Shown piece by piece: positions 57,505-64,000 of a stretch of DNA of 64,000 bases. This stretch comes from Locusta migratoria. Lineage: Eukaryota > Arthropoda > Insecta > Orthoptera > Acrididae. Positions within the stretch are counted from its first letter, which is position 1; the number at the start of each line of letters is the position of its first letter. The stretch covers positions 367,929,159-367,993,158 of the forward strand of contig CM048744.1 of the NCBI GenBank assembly GCA_026315105.1. The letters run 5' to 3'. The notes beneath the pieces are model-generated. The model had not been told where the DNA came from and made no database searches. It was given only the letters and a program-made list of their open reading frames with translations. The position numbers and the translations under genes are program-made.

Positions 57505-58835
57505 TAAGGGACCTTTACATTATCTATCATACGATTTTGGTGTATTTCTGTTTGTTCGAGCCTATATACTTTCCTTGTTAGTTTACATTCTATCTTAGCT
57601 TCTTTTAACGTGACACACAAAAACATTTATAAAAAAAAATTACCGCTAGACGAATATAATTTTGGACTCACTGTACGAAGAATCCCTCACCAGGAAGCAA
57701 AACAGGAATTATCCAACATTGTTAGATCGTTATTACCTCGTATAGTTTAGTAACATTGCTAAACGGTCACAACTGCAATTATTACGAATAAATTTGGATA
57801 AATTATTTCGACCACTGTAATTCGTCTTCATGTAGCAACAAATAAATTTGTCTTTGATACCTCCTGGGCCTGTTTAGCGTTGCATTACCGGTTACGGAAG
57901 GCGGTTTTACCGGTTTTTTCATCTCCAGTTTAACCTTACTGTAAAACCGCTCAAGATAATCGGTTGTCGGTTTTTTTATTGCTATTATTTCCTGTAACAA
58001 ATGTTGAAATAAGAAGTTGAAAAATGTAAGACGTCCTCAGACTTTTGCATTACAGTTTTCTTCACCATATGTGGAATCAAAATAGGAGAGTGAAACAGGA
58101 GTTTGCCCGTCTACGGTTCTTTGCTATTATCGAAAATTAATGCAGGGTTGAATACAACAAAAAATCACCAGTTTTTTCTAATTGATTATGAATATCAGCT
58201 GAAAAATCATTTTGTAATCAAGGATCACATCACTATTTGGGCACTGCAAATAGTATTAAAGGGTGAAAACTGAGGTTGGAGAATTCTGTCTTTCGTAATA
58301 CGCTGGCAGTTACCAAGGGCTACAAACAGATACAGGCATATAGGGTACTAGAGCGTCACTTTCAGTTATTTTGCAGCCTGAAGCAACCACAAAATTAAGG
58401 TTTCGGTTATTATTCCAGGCTTATAGTACATCAATAATGTCATAGGAATATGAATCAATTTTACGTTCTCTTCCAACGAAGACTGAATGCTTTGTGCTTA
58501 AATGACGCCGTAAGTCTGAAGTACCTCCACCCGTTTTCACTCTTTTACGCCAAATGGAGCATTATACCTCATCGCTAACGCACGTGGTAAAGTACTTTCA
58601 GACTCGGAATGGTGCCGTTTAAAACACAACCGATGTCTGGCGACGTCGGCAAGAAACTGCCGTATGACCTGACGGAGGCGCGTCTTGTACACTGCACGTG
58701 CACACGCCACGCCCAAAGCAACAGCTGCACTGATGCCATGCCTCCACAAGAGCTCTACCAATTCTTGTTTCAGGCCTTCGCTGCTCGTTTCTTAAACCAC
58801 CACTGATCGCATTTCCTAGTTCCTGCGGTAACCTA

Positions 58836-60167
58836 ATGCGAGGCGCGTCCAGAAAGTTAAGTTCCGCTTGGTAATAAAATGAAATTGTACACAGATACAG
58901 AAGAAATTTTTGTTGCACAAAATTCTACAACTCTTAAACTACTTTTCCACGTACCTGCCGAAATTTTGCAGGCATTTGTCTTAGCGTGGCACCAGGTTTT
59001 GTATACCTTCTTCATAGAAATCTGCCGCATGTGTCTTCAACCAGTTGGAAACTGGTTCTTTCAGCTCGTCGTCATTGGTGAAGTGATGACCGCCAAGAAA
59101 AGACTTGAGATGTAAGAACAGATGAAAGTCGCTATGAGCGAGGTCAGGGCTGAACGGAGGATGGTCAAACACGTCCCAGCCAAATCCCTGTAGGTTTTTC
59201 GTCACATTTGCAGTGTGTGGTCGTGCGTTGTCGTGAAGCAAAACAAAACCTTTTGACAGCAGTCCCCGGCGTTTATTATGAATTGCACGGTGTAATTTCC
59301 GAAGTGTCTCGCAATAAACATCTGCTTTGATTGTTTGACCACGCGGTAAAAAGTCAATGAGTAGGATGCGTTTCCAGTCCCAGAAAACTGTGCACATTTT
59401 CCGAGGTGTCATGATTTGCTTCGGCTTTACATTTGGTGGGGATGCAGTGTGCCTCCATTCCATTGATTGCCGCTTACTCTCAGGGGTGTCGTAAGAAACC
59501 CACGTTTCATCTCCTGTGACTATCCGTCTCAGAAATTCTTTGCCGATTTCAGCATAAGGGCTCAAAACCTCAAGTACACTACCCATCCGTTGTGTTTTGT
59601 GTTGCTCAGTGAGAATCTTTGGTACCCAACGTGAGCAAAATTTACGGAATTTCAGTTGTTTGGTAACAATTTCATGCATCAGTGATCGTGAAATTTCGGG
59701 GAAGTCCATAGCGAGAGCACTAATTGTAAACCTACGGTTTTCCAGGATCTTGTCATCAATCGCGTGAACCAGTTTTTCTGTAACCAAAGGTTGACGCCCA
59801 CTTCGTTCTTCATCGTGCACATCACTACGCCCACCATTGAACTGTCGGACCCATCTTTTCACCATCGAATCACTCATCGCACTTGGTCCGTAAACATCGC
59901 AAATGTGCCGATAAATTTCACTTGGTTTCACTTTCCTCGCATTCAGAAGCCGAATCACCGACCTGATTTCACAGGCGGCGGGATTTTCAATCAACACCGA
60001 CATTTCAAACAAGCACAACAAAGCGTACATAACTGACAGCAATCTCCAAATGGCACACGTTCTTCTCCTTGATACACATCGCCTACAGCGCATGTGCGGA
60101 ACTGCAATCGCAGCGCTGCAGCGGAGATAAATTGAAACGGAACTTACTTTCTGGACGCGCCTCGTAT
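58836..60167 (-). mobile_element. Mariner element, 1.33 kb, near full length
   Basis: The terminal inverted repeats ATGCGAGGCGCGTCCAGAAA and the complement of the right end (ATACGAGGCGCGTCCAGAAA) continue to AAGTTCCG. TA dinucleotides at 58834-58835 and 60168-60169 give the expected target duplication. The two ends are nearly identical over about 30 bp, implying a fairly recent insertion into the older hAT relic. Confidence 0.95.
58981..60003 (-). CDS. Mariner transposase, long open frame with premature stop near the C-terminus
   Basis: The start is placed at the Met of MSVLIENPAACEIRSV (60003), which fits the family better than the upstream Met at 60093. Residues 1-75 hold the two helix-turn-helix DNA-binding motifs (ARKVKPSEIYR and MVKRWVRQFNGGRSDVHDE). 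Catalytic residues are D165 in GDETWV, D258 in LLHDNARPH and D292 in HSDFHLF. The last two are separated by 33 residues rather than the usual 34, from a missing codon in TKNLQGFGW. SPDLAPSD is SPDLAHSD. The frame stops at LVPR; the next codons, DKCLQNFGRYVEK up to 58939, still read as the family C-terminus, so a TAT-to-TAA change is the likely cause. It cuts and pastes DNA at TA sites in the nucleus. This copy is probably inactive. Confidence 0.92.
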   Translation of the reverse strand: MSVLIENPAACEIRSVIRLLNARKVKPSEIYRHICDVYGPSAMSDSMVKRWVRQFNGGRSDVHDEERSGRQPLVTEKLVHAIDDKILENRRFTISALAMDFPEISRSLMHEIVTKQLKFRKFCSRWVPKILTEQHKTQRMGSVLEVLSPYAEIGKEFLRRIVTGDETWVSYDTPESKRQSMEWRHTASPPNVKPKQIMTPRKMCTVFWDWKRILLIDFLPRGQTIKADVYCETLRKLHRAIHNKRRGLLSKGFVLLHDNARPHTANVTKNLQGFGWDVFDHPPFSPDLAHSDFHLFLHLKSFLGGHHFTNDDELKEPVSNWLKTHAADFYEEGIQNLVPR

Positions 60168-60409
60168 TACACGGAAGAGGAAATTTTAGGAATAAATATT
60201 ACTAGTTTTTAATTATTTAAAAACAAAATATTTAGAATCACCACTACAGAAGATAAGTTATACATGTGTGTTTTACCCTGTTATTGGCAATAACTAAAAA
60301 ACCGTTTACAACCGACACCAAATAAATACCGTAAAACCGGGTATTCAGAACTATAATACCGGTATCGGTTTAACCGGTCGGTTTTTGCCGTCGCTGTTAC
60401 CGCCCATTC

Positions 60410-60600
60410 TAAAGTTTATTGGAGGAGCGAAGCGAGCGTCCCCACCTGCGGCGAGAACACGGACAGGAAGCCTGCAGGCAGCCTTGGCCCGCATCTCCGG
60501 TTCGGGAACGATAGCCAGCCAGCCGGCCGCCGCAGCGCCGCTGCCAAGGACGCCGCCGGCGACCAGCAGTACGACCCCTCCCACTAGCCTTGTCCTTCAG
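60410..60600. other. GC-rich island beside the hAT end
   Basis: High GC and CpG. A 165 aa plus frame (60385-60882) is Pro/Ala/Ser-rich here and later runs into a SINE. No domain. Confidence 0.4.
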
Positions 60601-60855
60601 TCCGGCAGACACGACGACATTCTCACGCGAAGTCACTCTTACCAAAACACTCACAACTTTGGCCACAATCAGTTTCTCACCGCCTCGAGGACGCTTCAGC
60701 ACCGATGCGAAGCGGAAGAACATTACCATGTTTTCCCCCTGAGAAGCAATACAACTGTAAATGATGTTTGCCTCCAAATTCGTCTTTCGTCAACAAATCT
60801 ATGCCGTCTGAGCGACCTCCGACTACGCATTTGGGGCCACTCAGATTTAAATCTA

Positions 60856-61053
60856 GCCGGCCGCGGTGGCCGAGGGGACTGAGGCGCTCCAGTCACGGTC
60901 TGCACGGCCACTACGGTCGGGGGTTCGAATCCCCCTCGGGCATGGATATTTGTGCCGTCCTTAGTCGTAGCTACTTCATAAGTAGTTTGTAAGCTTAGGG
61001 ACTGATGACCCCGTAGTTAAGTCCCATAAGTTCTACAAACATTTGAACATTTT
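60856..61053 (+). mobile_element. SINE family A, full length
   Basis: GCCGGCCGCGGTGGCCGAGG head, B box GGTTCGAATCC, body and full tail to AACATTTTT. Direct repeats TTTAAATCTA (60846-60855) and TTTAATTCTA (61054-61063) flank it with one mismatch. Confidence 0.92.
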
Positions 61054-61063
61054 TTTAATTCTA

Positions 61064-61342
61064 CTGTTGGCCCAATAAATGAAACGCTATTGGACTCTTA
61101 GAAGTGCGAGTATTCGAATATCAAAAACCCTTCTCTTTCACATTGCGGATCGGCTCGCATACTATTGCTCTTAGATAGGTCTCAGTTCATTGGATTTTCT
61201 ACTGTGCTCATCACTTGTCTCAATCTTCTAAACTTTTCAAGATTCACACATCTACTCAACAGTACACAAGTTTACATTACCGTTTCGCAATGCTTTCCAA
61301 ATAGGCAGGCGACAATTGGAAGCGTTTTACTCAATGACACCG
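61064..61342. other. Unassigned
   Basis: Nothing recognised. Confidence 0.5.
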
Positions 61343-61532
61343 CGATGGAATGGCCGAGCGCTCTAAGGCCATTGCTGAGGAGCGCGCGGTTGCTCCCCCT
61401 CGGAGGTTCGAGTCCTCCGTCGCGCATGAGTGCGATTTCATCTTTACTGTAACTAAGTGTAAGTAATTTGTAAGCCCAGGGACTGATGACCACTGCACTT
61501 CGGTTCAATAGGTTTACAAACATTTGAACATT
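61343..61532 (+). mobile_element. SINE family B with well-paired tRNA-like head
   Basis: The head GCGATGG...CCGTCGC retains seven acceptor pairs (one G-U), an A-box-like ATGGCCGAGCG and a perfect B box GGTTCGAGTCC. The SINE body and tail (GGGACTGATGACC, ACAAACATTTGAACATTT) follow, so it is not a free-standing tRNA gene. Confidence 0.88.
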
Positions 61533-61889
61533 TACACAGGGGGAGACAGAAAAGACCACACACACTGCGGTGTCTTCAGTGCCGTAATTTTTGTTCCTAC
61601 CTCACACCACACTCCAGTAGTTCCCTCTTGTTACAAATAGCAACTCCATCTACTGAGACAAAGGACACAATTATCTATAGGAGCGAGCAAATTATTCACT
61701 TTGAGACTATAATACGCATTGTCACACCATCTCGGCTTTTAAGGAGCGCAAGATCCAGCTTCCAGCATCAGTGTCTGCGATAGTGGAGCTGATGAGCTAA
61801 TTTTTCCGCAATCTCTTTATAGTGCGCGCTATGAGAGGGACAGAGTACATCTGAATGCTACAGCTGAAGTAATGTAGCCTAATATAAGA
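61533..61889. other. Unassigned
   Basis: Nothing recognised. Confidence 0.5.
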
Positions 61890-61901
61890 GCTAGAGACCT
61901 C

Positions 61902-62001
61902 AAAAAATGTTCAAATGTTTGTAAATCTATCGGACCAAATTGCGTGGTCATCAGTTCGTAGCTTACAAACTACTTAAACATAGGTAAAGTAACCTAAGGA
62001 C

Positions 62002-62052
<51 letters not shown>

Positions 62053-62144
62053 ACACACATGCCCTAGGGAGGACTTTAACCTCCGACGGCAACCGCGCGC
62101 TCCGCAGCGAAACGACTTAGACCGCTCGGCTACTCCACCGCGGC
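61902..62144 (-). mobile_element. SINE family B with expanded AC array
   Basis: Complete tail, an AC array at 62003-62058 where the family normally has a few AC units, then a damaged B box and a head ending CCGCGGTGGAGTAGCCGAGC (minus). Direct repeats GCTAGAGACCTC (61890-61901) and GCTAGAGTCCTC (62145-62156) differ at one base. Confidence 0.93.
62003..62058. repeat. (AC)n microsatellite inside a SINE
   Basis: About 24 AC units, then CCACACAC. Confidence 0.97.
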
Positions 62145-62165
62145 GCTAGAGTCCTCCTACCACCA

Positions 62166-62390
62166 TTTTTGAGTCTCATGACTGGTTTGATGTGGACCAC
62201 TACATATTTTTTCTTTTGAACAAACTCATCATCTCAGAGTCGTCCTTGTACTCAGCATCGTGTGTAACTTGTTACTGTCTGCCCTCCCTTCACTTTTATC
62301 ATCTCTGCTGCATCTAATACCATGTATACCCCGAAGTCTAAATATACGTCTTATCATCCCGTCCCTTCTTTTTCTCGCTGATTTCACAAC
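62166..62390 (-). pseudogene. LINE 3' fragment, minus strand
   Basis: Contains GACTGGTTTGATGTGGACCA and later ATCATCCCGTCCCTTC, which I recognise as the complement of an RTE-type LINE 3' region (compare GACTGGTTTGCTGCAGC at 35153). Only a decayed C-terminal reading frame remains. Confidence 0.5.
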
Positions 62391-62584
62391 AAATACAATG
62401 TAACCAACTTTATGTTTGGCTAATTAAAGCGATCCTGAGAAACCGTTACTAAATAGTGTTGTGTGTATGGGACTGTCATGGTAACTGATCTGGATAGATG
62501 GCAAATATTTCCTCGCGAATCGTCTGTGCAAAACTTCGCAATATGTGCTACACATATCAGAATAATGTTACGAAGTGTAGTCCC

Positions 62585-62775
62585 CCCGCAGAGAAGATAC
62601 TATACAAAACCCTGTTCGACCAATAGTTACAAATTTCTTGCCAATATTTAATCCGCACCAGACAGGAAAAGTAGGCTTCATTGAGAATATAATAAATAAG
62701 ATCACTATATTTCGTAACAGGTTAATATAGTCAGCGTTCACTCAGCTCCAGTGGTAGACGCTACGAGACAGGTCT
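62585..62775 (+). pseudogene. CR1-like LINE C-terminal fragment
   Basis: CCCTGTTCGACCAATAG, ATCCGCACCAGACAGG and CTCCAGTGGTAGACGCTACG, in order, correspond to the VRP...DPHQ...LQWQTLQ-type blocks near the C-terminus of CR1-like reverse transcriptases. Same broad group as the relic at 33.2 kb. Stops throughout. Confidence 0.45.
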
Positions 62776-63445
62776 TGAGGGCTGCTTAAAGCCATTCAGA
62801 GGCGCCTAGGTCGGTTTACCAAATGACGGTCTTAAAAAAAAAACGGGGCATTTCAGATTCACAGAAAAGGGCATTTCAGATTCATAGAAAAATTTGCAAC
62901 AACGCTCTAATTCTAATTTTAAATTATTAGTATACAAGGCGTTTTGCAGTGTTGCACACGTATTGCTTTTAACTGGTTGCCTCAAAATCGTATTTCCCGT
63001 TAACTGACTTAGGAGAAAGAAAACATTTGGAGAGAAAAAAAAAAATGACAAGTTGGAAGAAAGGAAAAATTCCTTAGATTTTGTGTCTATGAGAGTTCGA
63101 TGTGTGGTAGTTCCTCATTTTCAAATTGAAGCAGTTGTGTAACTAAAAGGAAACAATTACCCATTTTGCTAAAAATCCACCCGGATCATTTTAGGGTGGA
63201 AAACAGAGGACATGTTTGCGTAAAAGAGGACGTCGAATAACCCTATAACCAGAGACAGGGGCGACGCGATAGTCCACTGATGTGGGGCAAGGTTCCACCT
63301 GTGACGCAAAGGCCTTGTCTGCTTCATCCCATATTGTAAAACAGTTCAATAATGTCACTTTGTCTTTCATTATATGTACATTCATTCAACTTCAACCACT
63401 CCTTCCGGGTGCATTTTTTCAGTATGTGTACGTCAATGGACAAAC
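62776..63445. other. Unassigned AT-rich DNA
   Basis: A short duplicated phrase GGGCATTTCAGATTCA occurs at about 62847 and 62870. Nothing else recognised. Confidence 0.45.
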
Positions 63446-63540
63446 TTGAAACTTTGCGCTGGGCCGTGGAGACTCGAACCCGGTTCTCCTGTTTTATGGG
63501 CAGTTACGCTGACCACTACACCATCGGGACACAATGGTGG
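63446..63540 (-). mobile_element. tRNA-like SINE head (GTGGTGTAGCGGTCAGC type), copy 2
   Basis: Minus strand: TGTCCCGATGGTGTAGTGGTCAGC (split by one or two changes from the 12.4 kb copy), then a perfect B box GGTTCGAGTCT. The acceptor ends do not pair cleanly. Confidence 0.6.
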
Positions 63541-63719
63541 CACAACTGCACGAAATATACTTACGCGGGTTCCGTTGGCCCGAATTTTTAAGTAATCCAC
63601 ACACTACTGACTTCGTATCCCAGTCTATTACCCTGTTTACTCGCGGCATTTCGCACATTCTGACCTGTCTGAAATACCTGTCTCGACAAGTGCAGAATGT
63701 AAATTGTCTGAAGAGAAGG

Positions 63720-64000
63720 CACGCGGTGTGCAGAGATGAGCAGCAGCAGTGTGGTGCGGCGCGGCGCGGCCAGTAAAGGCAGCAGAGTGCACAGTGGGAG
63801 AGATGTGGGGCTGTCCTTGCGGGCCGCGGGTTCCTTTCGCGCCCGCGGGCTGGAGCGCTGTATATGGCGAGCAGAGCGCCGCCAGAACACGGCCAAGGCG
63901 CCCCGCCGCCGCTGTCTCACGCCTGCGGCTCCACTGCCCGGCGCACGCAAATATGGACCGGCGGCTGCAGCTGCTGCTGCGAGGCCGCAACTGACAACGG
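63720..64000. promoter_or_regulatory. GC-rich island at right edge, candidate promoter or 5' UTR exon
   Basis: Strong CpG enrichment (GGCGCGGCGCGGC near 63757; GCGGGCCGCGGG near 63819) with CAG/CTG-rich ends. Frames on both strands are open but low-complexity. On the minus strand it lies upstream of the Slingshot-like exon and could be a first exon or promoter; on the plus strand a short ATG frame (63953-63994) ends in TGA. Evidence is compositional only. Confidence 0.35.

Larger units (their letters stand above)
57874..60396 (-). mobile_element. hAT transposon relic, host of a mariner insertion
   Basis: ACCGGTT/GGTTTTACCGGT-type repeats cluster near both ends (57880-57990 and 60290-60390), in inverse orientation, as in subterminal regions of hAT elements. 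The outermost ends read TAGCGTTGC and CAGCGACGGC inward. On the minus strand near 58555-58470 a frame encodes KTGGGTSDLRRHLSTKHSVF, the C-terminal half of a BED zinc finger, a domain typical of hAT transposases. The remainder of the transposase is unrecognisable. No 8 bp duplication was confirmed. Confidence 0.6.

Noticed and set aside
58981..60093. Using the full 370-codon mariner frame from the first Met
   Set aside because: The first 30 codons lie in the region between inverted repeat and usual start, and family proteins begin at the MSV-type Met at 60003.
60385..60882. 165 aa protein
   Set aside because: The frame spans the hAT end, a GC-rich patch and a SINE; no consistent coding signal.
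63953..63994. Short plus-strand start of a gene (MDRRLQLLLRGRN)
   Set aside because: Thirteen codons to a stop in a GC-rich edge; equally likely chance, and no downstream sequence is available.

Overview
This looks like nuclear DNA from a large-genome orthopteran insect, most likely a Schistocerca-type locust or grasshopper. The call rests on about thirty copies of tRNA-headed SINEs with the locust-type tail GGGACTGATGACC...GTTTACAAACATTTG, on RTE-like and CR1-like LINE remnants, on mariner, Tc1, hAT and piggyBac-like relics, and on long AC, GA and CT microsatellites in an AT-rich background. There are no operons, Shine-Dalgarno sites or CRISPR arrays. Assignment to genus is from recognition of the SINEs, not from a search.

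The only host coding sequence I can support is at the extreme left edge. Minus-strand positions 78 to 1 read as the start of an internal exon whose peptide (LSECYFAGKGAALVLP...) resembles the conserved N-terminal block of Slingshot cofilin phosphatases. It sits directly after a splice-acceptor AG. If that is right, the 5' end of the gene lies to the right, and most or all of this window is its long first intron or upstream region. GC-rich islands (about 13.1-13.4, 37.3-37.45, 42.5-42.8, 50.05-50.35, 60.4-60.6 and 63.7-64.0 kb) are candidate promoters, 5' UTR exons or enhancers.

Layout. 0-9 kb: SINEs, a mariner relic (2.4 kb) and a 921 bp element with 13 bp terminal inverted repeats (8.18-9.10 kb). 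9-25 kb: SINEs, palindromic hairpin elements (12.6, 16.2, 22.6 kb), a Tc1 relic (17.6 kb), a triple AGGTCA array (20.4 kb), and a SINE nested in another SINE (22.9 kb). 27.3-29.3 kb: a 5'-truncated RTE-like LINE with one frameshift. 33.2-37.3 kb: a stack of insertions, with a CR1-like LINE relic split by two SINEs and a GA array, then a Tc1 relic, then a minus-strand RTE-like LINE interrupted by a plus-strand RTE-like LINE. 38-51 kb: more SINEs, Tc1 and hAT pieces, a 90 bp-arm inverted repeat (43.3 kb) and a piggyBac-like MITE (44.7 kb). 52-61 kb: a mariner relic, an element with about 108 bp inverted repeats (53.7-54.5 kb), another LINE, and a hAT relic carrying a nearly intact mariner. 61-64 kb: SINEs, two LINE fragments and a GC-rich right edge.

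The transposons act on one another rather than in a shared pathway. The SINEs end in target-site duplications like those left by LINE machinery. Several insertions can be ordered in time because they interrupt older elements.
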